Position numbers and translations under genes: made by a program | In this document: in pieces, positions 9,169-17,769 of the stretch | Position numbering within the stretch: the first letter of the stretch is position 1 | How the letters are laid out: each line of letters begins with the position of its first letter | The notes under the pieces: generated by a model | Told to the model about the DNA's origin: nothing | Database searches by the model: none | The model's input: the letters and a program-made list of their open reading frames with translations, nothing else | Assembly (NCBI RefSeq): GCF_000524475.1 | Contig: NZ_BAVQ01000090.1 | Coordinates: forward strand, 1 to 61,755 | Origin: Tomitella biformata AHU 1821 | GTDB taxonomy: Bacteria; Actinomycetota; Actinomycetes; Mycobacteriales; Mycobacteriaceae | DNA length: 61,755 bases | Direction of reading: 5' to 3'

Positions 9169-10691
9169 CTCTTTACGGTGTGGGCCTGGGCCCCGGAGAC
9201 CCAGAGCTGGTCACCCGCAAGGCGGCCCGGCTGGTCGCCGAGGCGGACGTCATCGCCTACTACTCCGGCACCCACGGCCGCTCGATCGCGCGCGGGATCG
9301 CCGCCGACCTGATTCCGGAGGGCGTGATCGAGGTCCCGATGGTCTACCCCGTGACAACGGGGACCACGGATCATCCTGGCGGCTACGACGGCGCCATCGC
9401 GGAGTTCTACGACGAGATGGCCGAGATCCTCGCCGGACACCTGGCCGCCGACCGCACCGTGGTGGTGCTCGCCGAGGGCGACCCGATGTTCTACGGCTCC
9501 TATATGTATCTTCACGACCGGCTCGCCTCGCGCTTCCCCGCCGAGGTGGTGCCGGGCGTGACCTCCGTGTCTGCCGCGTCGGCCGCCGCCGCGCTGCCGC
9601 TGGTGCGCCGCACCGATGTCATGACGATCCTGCCCGGCACGCTGCCCGAGGCCGAGCTCGCGCGCAGGCTCGCGGACTCCGACGGCGTCGCGATCATGAA
9701 GCTTGGCCGCACGTTCCCGGCCGTGCGCTCGGCGCTGGCGCAGGCCGGACGGCTCGACGACGCGGTCTACGTCGAGCGCGCGTCGATGGCCGAGCAGACG
9801 ATGTGCCCGGTGCGCGAGGTCGACCCGGCCACCGTCCCGTACTTCTCCGTGATCCTCGCGCCGGGGGACAGCGCCCCGCGCAACCGCGGCGTCGAGGACC
9901 GTTCCCGCGCGGTCGTCTCAGAAACTGCCGTGGTGCCGGCGCCGTCGGGTGCGGAGGTCCTCGTCGTCGGCGTCGGACCGGCTGGCCCCGAGTGGGTCAC
10001 CCCCGAGGTGAGCGACGCGTTGGCGCAGGTAGAGCACCTGATCGGCTACGGCCCCTACGTGGATCGCGTCCCCGTGCGGGCGGGGCAGCTGCGGCACTCC
10101 ACCGGCAATACCGTCGAGGTCGACCGCGCCCGGCACGCCCTCGACTTGGCGCTGGGCGGGGAGTCCGTGGCCGTGATCTCCGGCGGCGACGCGGGCGTGT
10201 TCGGCATGGCCGCCGCCGTGTTCGAGGCCGCACAGGACCCCAAGTACGCGCAGGTGGGAATCAGGGTGCTGCCCGGTGTGAGCGCGGTGCAGGCCGTCGC
10301 GGCCCGCGCCGGCGCGCCCATCGGCGGCGATTTCGCGGTGCTGAGCCTGTCCGACCGGCTCAAGCCGTGGCCGGTGATCGAGCGCCGCCTCGCCGCGGTC
10401 GCTGGCGCCGACCTCGTGCTCGCGGTCTACAACCCGGCCTCGCGCTCGCGCACCACGCAGGTCTCGGACGCGCGCAAGGTGCTCATGCGGCACCGGCCCG
10501 CGGAGACCGTCGTGGTGATCGGCCGCGACATCGGCCGGCCGGGCGAGACCCTCGAGGTCACCACCCTCGGCGAGCTCGACTGCGAGAGCGTCGACATGAA
10601 GTGCCTGCTCATCGTCGGCTCATCGAACACCGTCGTCACCGAGTCCGGACGGGTGTGGACGGCGCGGTCGGTCAGAGGTCCGCGATCTTGA
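9165..10691 (+). CDS. cobIJ: Precorrin-2 C20-/precorrin-3B C17-methyltransferase fusion, CobIJ
   Basis: A 508-residue protein with two tetrapyrrole-methylase domains. Residues 1-~245 are CobI (GVGLGPGDPELVT at 5-17, EGDPMFYGSYMY at 104-115, VVPGVTSVSAA), adding the C-20 methyl; residues ~264-508 are CobJ (VGVGPAGPEWVTPEV, SGGDAGVFGMA, LPGVSAVQA, YNPASRSR), the ring-contracting C-17 methyltransferase. The fusion is common in Actinobacteria. The start overlaps cobH. Its last 20 bp overlap the 3' end of the convergent reductase gene. Confidence 0.97.
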   Translation: MTLYGVGLGPGDPELVTRKAARLVAEADVIAYYSGTHGRSIARGIAADLIPEGVIEVPMVYPVTTGTTDHPGGYDGAIAEFYDEMAEILAGHLAADRTVVVLAEGDPMFYGSYMYLHDRLASRFPAEVVPGVTSVSAASAAAALPLVRRTDVMTILPGTLPEAELARRLADSDGVAIMKLGRTFPAVRSALAQAGRLDDAVYVERASMAEQTMCPVREVDPATVPYFSVILAPGDSAPRNRGVEDRSRAVVSETAVVPAPSGAEVLVVGVGPAGPEWVTPEVSDALAQVEHLIGYGPYVDRVPVRAGQLRHSTGNTVEVDRARHALDLALGGESVAVISGGDAGVFGMAAAVFEAAQDPKYAQVGIRVLPGVSAVQAVAARAGAPIGGDFAVLSLSDRLKPWPVIERRLAAVAGADLVLAVYNPASRSRTTQVSDARKVLMRHRPAETVVVIGRDIGRPGETLEVTTLGELDCESVDMKCLLIVGSSNTVVTESGRVWTARSVRGPRS

Positions 10692-11685
10692 GCACCAGCT
10701 TTCCGGTGTTCCGGCCGTCGAAGAGCATGTTCAGCGTCCGGCCGAAATCGGCGACACCGCCGGCCTCCACCTGCTCGCGGGCGACGAGGCTGCCGTCGCG
10801 GACAGCGCCGCTCAGCGCCGCCATGGCCTCCGGGTACCGGTCGGCGTAGTCGAAGATGATGAAACCGGCCATGGTGGCCCGGTTGATCAGCAGCGACAGA
10901 TAGCGGGACGGGCCGGGCGGTGGCTCGGTGGCGTTGTAGCCGGAGATCGCCCCACAGATCACGACGCGGGCGTTCCTGCGCAGCACGGCGAGGGCCGAGT
11001 TGAGGATGTCGCCGCCCACGTTGTCGAAGTACACATCGATGCCCTTGGGCGCCGCCTCGTGCAGGGCGCGGCCGAAGGACCCCGCCCGGTAGTCGATAGC
11101 GGCGTCGAAGCCCAACTCCTCTGTGAGCCAGGCGCATTTCTCGGGGCCGCCGGCGATGCCGATCACCCGGCACCCCCTGCTCTTCGCGATCTGCCCGGCG
11201 ACGCTGCCCACGGCCCCCGCCGCGCCGGAGATCAAGACGGTGTCGCCCGCGACGATCTTGCCGACATCGATCAGGCCGAAGTACGCCGTCATGCCCGGGA
11301 ATCCGAGCGCGCCCAGCCAGGCGGCGGGCGGCGCCACCGACTCGTCGACCGCCATCGCGCCGGTCCCATCCGACACCGCATACTCGCAGGCACCGAACAT
11401 TCCGGACACCAACTGGCCCACCGCGAACCCCTCATGGCGCGACTCGACCACCCGGCCCACGGCATGGGCCCGCATCACCTCGCCGATCTGGACCGGCGGC
11501 ACGTAGGAGCGGACGTCATCTAGCCAGCCGCGCATCGCCGGATCGAGGGAGAGGTAGCCGACCTGGACGGTGAACTCACCCGGGCCGGGCTCGGGTGCGG
11601 GCTCCGTGGTGATCTCCCACGTGGAGTCGTCGGGGAGGCCGACGGGGCGCTGGGCCAGTCGGACCTGGGTATTGCTGGGGGCCAT
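10672..11685 (-). CDS. NADP-dependent oxidoreductase, zinc-less MDR (PTGR/CurA-like)
   Basis: A 337-residue medium-chain dehydrogenase/reductase of the leukotriene B4 12-hydroxydehydrogenase/prostaglandin reductase group. It has the diagnostic YLSLDPAMRGWL and a Rossmann loop ISGAAGAVGSVAGQIAK; the zinc-ligand Cys/His pattern of alcohol dehydrogenases is absent. It probably reduces activated alkenes (enones) with NADPH; the physiological substrate is unknown. AAGGA precedes the ATG at 11685. It is divergent from the TetR gene at 11796 across 110 bp, a common regulator-target arrangement, and its 3' end overlaps cobIJ by 20 bp. Confidence 0.88.
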   Translation of the reverse strand: MAPSNTQVRLAQRPVGLPDDSTWEITTEPAPEPGPGEFTVQVGYLSLDPAMRGWLDDVRSYVPPVQIGEVMRAHAVGRVVESRHEGFAVGQLVSGMFGACEYAVSDGTGAMAVDESVAPPAAWLGALGFPGMTAYFGLIDVGKIVAGDTVLISGAAGAVGSVAGQIAKSRGCRVIGIAGGPEKCAWLTEELGFDAAIDYRAGSFGRALHEAAPKGIDVYFDNVGGDILNSALAVLRRNARVVICGAISGYNATEPPPGPSRYLSLLINRATMAGFIIFDYADRYPEAMAALSGAVRDGSLVAREQVEAGGVADFGRTLNMLFDGRNTGKLVLKIADL

Positions 11686-11795
11686 GGTGGTTCCTTCCAG
11701 GGTGTGGAGCGGTTGGGGCGGGTAGCCGCCCTCGCACCCAGTCTCGCACCGCGATCGACGCGGTGGCGTCTTGTCCCGTTCGTAAAATCATAGTA

Positions 11796-12383
11796 ATGTC
11801 CAGACATGTGTCTAGTATTAGTTTTGAGTCCACCCGGCGTCGGCTCACACCCAAGCAGGCTGACACCGTCAGCAAGTTGTGCGATGCGGCCGTCGCGGTG
11901 CTCCGCGAAGAGGATTTCGCCGGACTGACCGTGCGCATGGTCGCGGCGCATGCGGGAGTCGGCCCGGCCACCGCGTACACCTATTTCTCGTCGAAGGAGC
12001 ATCTGGTCGCCGAGGTCTTCTGGCGTCGGCTCTCGCAGTCGCCGCGGCACGATCTGAACGGTCTGGACCAGAAGGCGCGGGTGGTCGCGGTACTCCGCGA
12101 TATCGCTCTGCTGCTCGCCGATGAGCCAGGGCTCTCCTCCGCGGTCACCAATGCCCTGCTCGGCAGCGACCCCGACGTCGAGCATCTGCGCATGCGGATC
12201 GGGGTGGAGATCCACGGGCGCCTGGAAGCGGCTCTGGGGGAGGGTTTCGACCCGGACGTCCTCGAGACGTTGGAACTGCTTTACGCGGGGGCGCTGCTTC
12301 GGGCGGGCATGGGCTACGGCACCTATGAGCGGCTCGCGGACCGGCTAGAACTGGCCGCGACGATGATTTTGGGCGGCGCCTGA
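11796..12383 (+). CDS. TetR-family transcriptional regulator
   Basis: A 195-residue one-component repressor. The helix-turn-helix is LTVRMVAAHAGVGPATAYTYFSSKEHLVAEVF in the N-terminal third, followed by a variable ligand domain. Likely targets are the divergent reductase and the downstream acyl-CoA synthetase (52-bp gap, same strand). The start may be ATG 11796 or GTG 11808; an inverted repeat at 11802-11813 overlaps both and suggests autoregulation. The frame open back to 11763 was not used. The ligand cannot be predicted, although the neighbours suggest a lipid or CoA-ester. Confidence 0.87.
   Translation: MSRHVSSISFESTRRRLTPKQADTVSKLCDAAVAVLREEDFAGLTVRMVAAHAGVGPATAYTYFSSKEHLVAEVFWRRLSQSPRHDLNGLDQKARVVAVLRDIALLLADEPGLSSAVTNALLGSDPDVEHLRMRIGVEIHGRLEAALGEGFDPDVLETLELLYAGALLRAGMGYGTYERLADRLELAATMILGGA
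11802..11813. promoter_or_regulatory. Inverted repeat AGACA-TG-TGTCT, candidate TetR operator
   Basis: The 12 bp form a 5+5 inverted repeat with a 2-bp centre, flanked by outer TAAT (11794-11797) and ATTA (11817-11820) in opposite orientation. It overlaps the first codons of the TetR gene, where a repressor would block its own transcription start. Confidence 0.4.
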
Positions 12384-12434
12384 CCGGAGCAGCCCACAGC
12401 ACAGTGGTTGATCGACCGAATCAAGGGAGAACGC

Positions 12435-14066
12435 ATGGCCAACACGTTCGCGGACCTATTCGAGCATGCGGTGGATGCGATGGGGGATCGGATAGCCCTG
12501 ATCGCGGAGGGCCGGCAGCTGACCTACCGGGAGCTTGATGAGCGTGCGAACCGGCTCGCGCACCACCTGGCGTCGGCCGGTTTCGGGGCCGGCTCGCACA
12601 TCGGCATCCAGATGCACAATTCGATCGAGACCATGGAGGCGGTGCTGGCCGCCTTCAAGATCCGCGCGGTCCCCCTGACCGTCAACTACCGCTATACCGC
12701 AGACGAGCTGACGTACCTCTATGACGACGCCGACCTGGACGCGCTGGTCTTCCACCGGGGGTTCGGTGACCTCGTCGCGGAGGTCGCGGCCGCCAGCCCG
12801 CGGATGCGGCATCTGATCGAGGTGCCGGATGTGCTGGCGCCCGCAGACCCCGACGCGCCAGTGACCGTCCCCGGCGCAGTGCGCTACGAGCAGGAGCTCG
12901 CGGCCGCGTCGTCGGATCGCGGCTTCGACGAACGCAGCGGCGACGACGTGTACATCCTCTACACCGGCGGCACCACCGGGCGGCCCAAGGGCGTGGTGTG
13001 GCGTCAGGAGGACATGTGGCGGGTGCTCGGGGGCGGCCAAGACTTCTTCACCGGTGAGCCGATGGCCGATGAGTACCAGCAGTCCCGCCTCGGGCTGGCC
13101 AGCGAGCAGATGCGCCTGCTAGTGCTGCCGCCGCTCATCCACACCTCCGCGCTGATGCCCACCTTCACCGCGCTGTTCGCGGGCAACATCGTGATCTACG
13201 ACGCGAAATTCGACGCCGCCCGGACGTGGGAGCTGATCGGCCGACACGGCGCGACGGTGATGGTGATTACCGGGGACGCGATGGGACGGCCGCTGGTCGA
13301 CGCGCTTGCGGGCGCCACGGCGGACGTGTCGAGCCTGGGCGTGGTCGCCTCCGACGCGGCACTGTTCTCCGGGGCGGTCAAGGACGACTTCTTCGCGGCG
13401 CTGCCCAACCTGCTGATCTCCGATTCGGTGGGCTCCTCCGAGACGGGCTTCGGCGGCATCGGGTTCGCCACCAAGGGATTCGAACAGCGTGGTGGGCCGA
13501 AGGTGGGGGCCAACAAGTATTCGGTCGTCGTCGACGACGAGAACCGGGTGCTGGCGCCGGGCTCCGGGTCGGAGGGCTGGCTGGCGAAGATCGGCAATGT
13601 CCCGCTGGGCTACTACAAGGACCCGGTGAAGTCGGCGGAGATCTTCCGCGAGATCGACGGCGGGCGGGCCGTGGTGACCGGGGATCGGGCCCGGATCGAG
13701 GACGACGGCTCGATCACGCTGCTCGGTCGCGGCAACATGGTGATCAACGCCGGCGGCGAGAAGGTGTTCACCGAGGAGGTCGAGGCGACAGTCAAGGCCC
13801 ACCCAGAGATTTACGACGCCATCGTGATCGGGGTGCCAGACGAGCGCTGGGGCCACCGCGTCGCGGCCGTGGTGCAGGCGCGCGACGGGCGGGTGCCGGA
13901 CTTTGCCAGCGTGGAGCAGCACAGCCGCAGCCACCTGGCCGGCTATAAGATCCCCCGGGCGTTCTGGATCGTCGCCGAGGTGGTGCGCAGCCCCAGCGGC
14001 AAGCCGGACTACCGCTGGGCGAAGGAGCTCGCGGCGAGTCGCGGGCCCGACCACTGCGTCGACTAA
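12435..14066 (+). CDS. Acyl-CoA synthetase (AMP-binding, FadD-type)
   Basis: A 543-residue ANL-superfamily ligase. The AMP-binding P-loop is YILYTGGTTGRPKGVVW; the C-terminal hinge and catalytic lysine region read TGDRARIEDDGSITLLGRGNMVINAGGEKV and PSGKPDYRW. It activates a carboxylic acid as acyl-AMP and then acyl-CoA; chain length is unknown. ATG 12435 was chosen for its AAGGGAG Shine-Dalgarno and family-like N-terminus, in place of the upstream ATG at 12408. It follows the TetR gene on the same strand and is a probable regulatory target. It converges with the TerD-family gene 26 bp downstream. Confidence 0.93.
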   Translation: MANTFADLFEHAVDAMGDRIALIAEGRQLTYRELDERANRLAHHLASAGFGAGSHIGIQMHNSIETMEAVLAAFKIRAVPLTVNYRYTADELTYLYDDADLDALVFHRGFGDLVAEVAAASPRMRHLIEVPDVLAPADPDAPVTVPGAVRYEQELAAASSDRGFDERSGDDVYILYTGGTTGRPKGVVWRQEDMWRVLGGGQDFFTGEPMADEYQQSRLGLASEQMRLLVLPPLIHTSALMPTFTALFAGNIVIYDAKFDAARTWELIGRHGATVMVITGDAMGRPLVDALAGATADVSSLGVVASDAALFSGAVKDDFFAALPNLLISDSVGSSETGFGGIGFATKGFEQRGGPKVGANKYSVVVDDENRVLAPGSGSEGWLAKIGNVPLGYYKDPVKSAEIFREIDGGRAVVTGDRARIEDDGSITLLGRGNMVINAGGEKVFTEEVEATVKAHPEIYDAIVIGVPDERWGHRVAAVVQARDGRVPDFASVEQHSRSHLAGYKIPRAFWIVAEVVRSPSGKPDYRWAKELAASRGPDHCVD

Positions 14067-14092
14067 ACCCGCCACCCGCCGTGCCGGGCGGA

Positions 14093-14767
14093 CTACTTCC
14101 TGCCAGCCGCCCAGCGCAGGCCCCACCCATAGGCGCGGTCGAGGGCGCTCTGGTCGCCATCGATGTACTGGACCTCACGGGTCACGCTCATCCCCGCGCC
14201 ATCGTTCTGCAGCAACGCGATCGCACAGATCCGCGCATTGCCGCCAGCCGCGTCCAACTTGACCTCAACCTCGGGCCCCGAGGCGGGAAACAGGGTCACG
14301 ACGCCATCGACGGCGGCCCAGTTCGGTGCGCCGTCGTAGATCATCGCGAAGATGAGAATCCGCTTGAAAACGTCCGGCTTCGACAAGTCGATGTGCATGT
14401 TCTCGCCGCCGACGACGGTGCCGGTGCGGTCGTCGCCATCGAGCTGGATGTGCGGTGCGCCGTGCATGGAGCCGAACGCGTGGCCGAGGGCCTGGATGAC
14501 ACCCTTCTCACCGTTGGCGAGTTCGTAGAGGCAGCCGAGGTCGAGGTCCACGCCGCCGGTGCCGACGCCGGCGAGTTTGGCGAAGAACCCCGCCTTCTTC
14601 GGCTGTCCCTGCGACCAGTTCAGGTTCACCCGCAGCGGGCCCTGATTCGCACCTGACTTAGTCAGGCTGACTGTCGGCGCGGACTTCGTGAGGCTGACCT
14701 TGCTCAGGCTCACTCCGCCCTGCGCCGCAGCTGGGGGTCGGGGACGCCGGGTGTAGTCAATTGCCAT
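14093..14767 (-). CDS. TerD-family stress protein with N-terminal tail
   Basis: A 224-residue TerD/TerA-type calcium-binding protein. The N-terminal tail has three SLxK/SLTK motifs (VSLSKVSLTKSAPTVSLTK), then the TerD beta-sandwich (LRVNLNWSQ, VDLDLGCLYEL, GEKGVIQALG, NMHIDLSKPD, FAMIYDG). Acidic residues in the VDLDLGC and ENMHIDL loops are the usual Ca2+ ligands. The family is linked to tellurite, phage and envelope stress, but the molecular function is unresolved. AAGGAG precedes the ATG at 14767. It lies 26 bp after terD, so the two are co-transcribed. Confidence 0.88.
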   Translation of the reverse strand: MAIDYTRRPRPPAAAQGGVSLSKVSLTKSAPTVSLTKSGANQGPLRVNLNWSQGQPKKAGFFAKLAGVGTGGVDLDLGCLYELANGEKGVIQALGHAFGSMHGAPHIQLDGDDRTGTVVGGENMHIDLSKPDVFKRILIFAMIYDGAPNWAAVDGVVTLFPASGPEVEVKLDAAGGNARICAIALLQNDGAGMSVTREVQYIDGDQSALDRAYGWGLRWAAGRK

Positions 14768-14793
14768 GAGAGCTCCTTCTTCGAACCGGCTGG

Positions 14794-15369
14794 TTAGAGG
14801 TTGACGCCGTAGTCGCGGGCGATGCCCGCGAGGCCGGCGTCGTAGCCCTGGCCGATGGCGCGGAACTTCCACTCGGCGCCGTTGCGGTAGAGCTCGCCGA
14901 ATACCATCGCGGTCTCGGTGGAGGCATCCTCCGACAGGTCGTAGCGGGCCAGCTCGCTGCCGTTGGCGCGGTCGACGATGCGGATGTAGGCGTTGCGGAC
15001 CTGCCCGAACGACTGCGCGCGGGTCTCTGCGTCGTAGATCGAGACGGGGAACAACACGGTGTGGATGTCGGTGGGCACAGCCGCCAGGTCGACGTTGATC
15101 ACCTCGTCGTCGCCCTCGCCGGCGCCGGTGGTGTTGTCGCCGAGGTGCTCGATGGAGCCGTCGGGGGACTTGAGGTTGTTGAAGAAGATGAAGTGCTGGT
15201 CGGAGATGACCTTCTTGTCGGTGCCCGTGGCGATCGCGCTGGCATCGAGGTCGAACTCTGCGCCGGTGGTGGTGCGCGCGTCCCAGCCGAGGCCGACTGC
15301 GACCGCCTTCAGGTTCGGCGCGGCCTTCGTGAGGGAGACGTTTCCGCCCTTGGTCAAGCTGACGCTCAT
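14794..15369 (-). CDS. terD: TerD-family tellurium resistance/stress protein
   Basis: A 191-residue TerD, essentially the standard family length: MSVSLTKGGNVSLTK start, GLGWDARTT, FDLDASAIA, HFIFFNNLKSPDGSIEHLGDN, DEVINVDL and FPVSIYDA are all canonical, including the Asp-rich Ca2+ sites. ATG 15369 is preceded by AAGGGAC; the longer frame to 15432 was rejected. The gene begins 64 bp after the cobM stop on the same strand, so it may be expressed with cobL-cobM. Confidence 0.95.
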   Translation of the reverse strand: MSVSLTKGGNVSLTKAAPNLKAVAVGLGWDARTTTGAEFDLDASAIATGTDKKVISDQHFIFFNNLKSPDGSIEHLGDNTTGAGEGDDEVINVDLAAVPTDIHTVLFPVSIYDAETRAQSFGQVRNAYIRIVDRANGSELARYDLSEDASTETAMVFGELYRNGAEWKFRAIGQGYDAGLAGIARDYGVNL

Positions 15370-15433
15370 GATGTCCCTTTCAAGTGCCGATGCGGCCACA
15401 GCGGATTGCTGAGGTTCGGAGTACAGGTTCACC

Positions 15434-16255
15434 CTAACTGCACAATTTTCGGGAGGTCGAGACAGCGAAGGAGCGGGGCCCAGACACAGGTTCCTCCACC
15501 GCGCCGTCCTGCCGCGTCCGCGCGGGGTCGTACAGGTGGGAGTCGATGCCGCACGGGCTCGCCTGCCCCATCGCCGAGCCCACGAAGATCAGGGCGGCCT
15601 GACGGAGGCCGGACGCCTCGACCTGCGTGGAGATGTCGCTGAGCGTCCCCCGCAGCACCAGTTGGTTGGGCCGCGAGGCGTGCGCGACCACCACGACGGG
15701 GCAGTCCGCGCCGTACTCGGGCAGCAGGTCCGCCACGAGCGCCGGCACGCGCCGGATCGCAAGGTGTAGAACCATGCTCGCCTTGATCCCGGCAACACGT
15801 GCCAGGGACTCCGACGCGGGCATCGCGGTGGACTGCGCCTGGGTGCGGGTGAGCACCACGGTCTGGACCTCGCCCGGCACGGTGAGCTCCTTGCCGAGGA
15901 TCGCGGCCGCGGCGGCGTAGGCGGGGACCCCGGGCGTCACGTCCCAGGGCACGCCGGCTGCGTCGAGGCGGCGGGTCTGCTCGGTCAGCGCGGAGTAGAT
16001 GGACGGGTCGCCCGAGCACAGGCGGACGGCATCGAGGCCGCGCCGGTGGGCCTCGACGAGGTGCCCGATGATCTGGTCGAGGTCCAGGTTCTGCGTGTCG
16101 ACCAGCTCGGTGCCGGAGGCGCAGTGCCCCAACACCTCCGCGTCGAGATAGGTGCCCGCGTAGAGGCAGACGGGGGTCTCGGCGAGCAGGCGGGCGGCGC
16201 GCAGCGTCAGCAGGTCCGCCGCGCCGGGGCCGGCGCCGATGAAGTGCACGGTCAC
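15434..16255 (-). CDS. cobM: Precorrin-4 C11-methyltransferase, CobM
   Basis: A 273-residue tetrapyrrole methylase converting precorrin-4 to precorrin-5. Signature elements are FIGAGPGAADLLTLRAARLL at the N-terminus, LCSGDPSIYSALTEQ, and WDVTPGVPAYAAAAAILGKELT. The GTG start at 16255 overlaps the cobL stop (GTGA), indicating coupling. The last ~25 residues beyond the methylase fold are low complexity. Confidence 0.96.
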   Translation of the reverse strand: MTVHFIGAGPGAADLLTLRAARLLAETPVCLYAGTYLDAEVLGHCASGTELVDTQNLDLDQIIGHLVEAHRRGLDAVRLCSGDPSIYSALTEQTRRLDAAGVPWDVTPGVPAYAAAAAILGKELTVPGEVQTVVLTRTQAQSTAMPASESLARVAGIKASMVLHLAIRRVPALVADLLPEYGADCPVVVVAHASRPNQLVLRGTLSDISTQVEASGLRQAALIFVGSAMGQASPCGIDSHLYDPARTRQDGAVEEPVSGPRSFAVSTSRKLCS

Positions 16256-17502
16256 AGGAATACCCCATCGTTAGTGAGTTCAGTGTCGGTGAAGGGGATC
16301 GTCACGGCCCACTGCGTGACGGGGCGGCGCGGGGTCCAGCCGCTGAGCGAGCCCAAGGGGGCGGCCTGCTCCAGGCTGATACGGCTGAGCTCGCCGCCGC
16401 GGCGTTGCCACTGGGAGATGAGCGCCATCTCGCCCTCGAGGGTGACCGCGTGCGCGACGAGCCGCCCGCCGGGCAGCATCGCGTTCCAGCAGGCCGCGAG
16501 GTTGCCCTCCTGCGCGACGCCGCCACCGAGGAAGACCGCGTCGGGCAGCGCCAGCTCGTCGAGGGCCGCCGGCGCGGAGCCGGTCACCACCTGCAGGCCG
16601 GGGACACCGAGGCGTCGGGCGTTGGCGGTGATGCGCGCGGCGCGGGCGGGGTCGCGCTCGACGGCGATGGCCTGGCAGCGCGGGTCGGTGCGCATCCACT
16701 CGATGCCGATGGAGCCGGCCCCGCCGCCGACGTCCCACAGCAGCTGGCCGGGCATCGGCGCGAGGGCGGCGAGCGCGGCGGCGCGGATCAGGTGCTTGGT
16801 GAGCTGGCCGTCGTTGGCGTAGGCGTCGTCGGGCAGGCCCGGCGAGGTGGAGTAGCCGGGCCGGGTGGGGGTGTCCGCGCGACAGTCCACGCAGACGATG
16901 TTGAGGTTGGGAACGGGGGTGTCGTCCCAGGCCAGCGCGGTGCCCTCGATGCGGGACTCGTCGCCCACGCCTAGGTTCGACAGGACGGTGAGTCGGCTCG
17001 CGCCGAAGCCGTCGACGGCCAGCAGCCGGGCCAATTCCGCCGGCGTGGTGCGGTCCGAGGACAGGACGATGAGCCGTCGGCCTGCACCGAAATAGCGGCG
17101 CGCGGCGTCGACGTCGCGTCCGACGACGGTGACCACGTCCGTGGACTCGGCGCTCCAGCGCATCCGGGCTCGGGCCAGCGCCACGGAGCTGACGGCGGGC
17201 AGCACCTCCACCGCGTCCGGCCCCAACAGCTCGATCAGGGTGGTGCCGATCCCGGAGACCAGCGGGTCCCCGGACGCGAGCACGACCACGCGGCGGTCGA
17301 GATGCCGGCCCAGCAACGCGTCGAGGTTTGGCCTGAGGGGGGAGGGCCAGGGTTCGACTACCGCCGCGACCGAGGGCAGCATCGCGAGATGGCGCGCGCC
17401 GCCGAGTAGGACCTCGGCGGCCAACACCACGTCGCGGGAGCGCGGCGCGAGCCCCTCCCAGCCGTCGGCGCCGATGCCGACGACGGTGATCACAGGGTTC
17501 AT
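16252..17502 (-). CDS. cobL: Precorrin-6Y C5,15-methyltransferase (decarboxylating), CobL
   Basis: A 416-residue fusion of a CbiE-type methylase (residues ~1-200; VVGIGADGWEGL, LASGDPLVSGIG, LPAVSSVALARARM) and a CbiT-type Rossmann methyltransferase (~220-416; LLWDVGGGAGSIGIEWMR, AVERDPARAARITANA, DAVFLGGG). It methylates C-5 and C-15 and decarboxylates the acetate side chain. The start is ATG 17502; the frame runs open to 18702, but that extension is antisense to chlID and lacks homology. A TAGTCT box 8 nt before the ATG and no Shine-Dalgarno suggest a leaderless mRNA. Confidence 0.95.
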   Translation of the reverse strand: MNPVITVVGIGADGWEGLAPRSRDVVLAAEVLLGGARHLAMLPSVAAVVEPWPSPLRPNLDALLGRHLDRRVVVLASGDPLVSGIGTTLIELLGPDAVEVLPAVSSVALARARMRWSAESTDVVTVVGRDVDAARRYFGAGRRLIVLSSDRTTPAELARLLAVDGFGASRLTVLSNLGVGDESRIEGTALAWDDTPVPNLNIVCVDCRADTPTRPGYSTSPGLPDDAYANDGQLTKHLIRAAALAALAPMPGQLLWDVGGGAGSIGIEWMRTDPRCQAIAVERDPARAARITANARRLGVPGLQVVTGSAPAALDELALPDAVFLGGGVAQEGNLAACWNAMLPGGRLVAHAVTLEGEMALISQWQRRGGELSRISLEQAAPLGSLSGWTPRRPVTQWAVTIPFTDTELTNDGVFL

Positions 17503-17560
17503 GACGCCAAAGACTAGCGGACGTCCCTGCGGGCTACAGTGGGGCGGAAAGCAACAGTCC

Positions 17561-17735
17561 GAGGTGCCCCTCACAGGGATAATCGGGAAGTCGGTGCGAA
17601 TCCGACACAGGCCCGCTGCGGTGACCTGGGAGCTTGCCGAACATGCGCGACGCGCAGCCACTGGACTCGATGTCTGGGAAGGCGTTCGGCAGGTGTTGAT
17701 CAGGAAGTCCGAAGACCGGCCCCGGACTGATGGAA
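17561..17735 (+). promoter_or_regulatory. Cobalamin riboswitch upstream of chlID-cobO-cobB/C
   Basis: The canonical order is present on the plus strand: CGGGAAGTCGGTGCGAATCCG (17584-17604 region), GCCCGCTGCGGTGACC, CGCAGCCACTGG, GGGAAGGCG and the B12 box AGTCCGAAGACCGGCC at 17706-17721. The aptamer ends ~35-50 nt before the ATG at 17770, close enough to occlude the ribosome-binding site (GGGAGCC). A TACAGT at 17535-17540 could be the promoter -10. Aptamer ends are approximate. Confidence 0.95.
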
Positions 17736-17769
17736 GACAACGATCCCAGCGGGAGCCTGCGGAGAACCT

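Noticed and set aside
9101-10849. Plus-strand 582-residue frame across cobIJ
   Set aside because: Arg/Gly/Ala-rich frame-shifted shadow of cobIJ.
14075-14091. Small CCGCC/GGCGG hairpin between fadD and the TerD-family gene
   Set aside because: Only 5 bp of stem, expected by chance in such GC-rich DNA.
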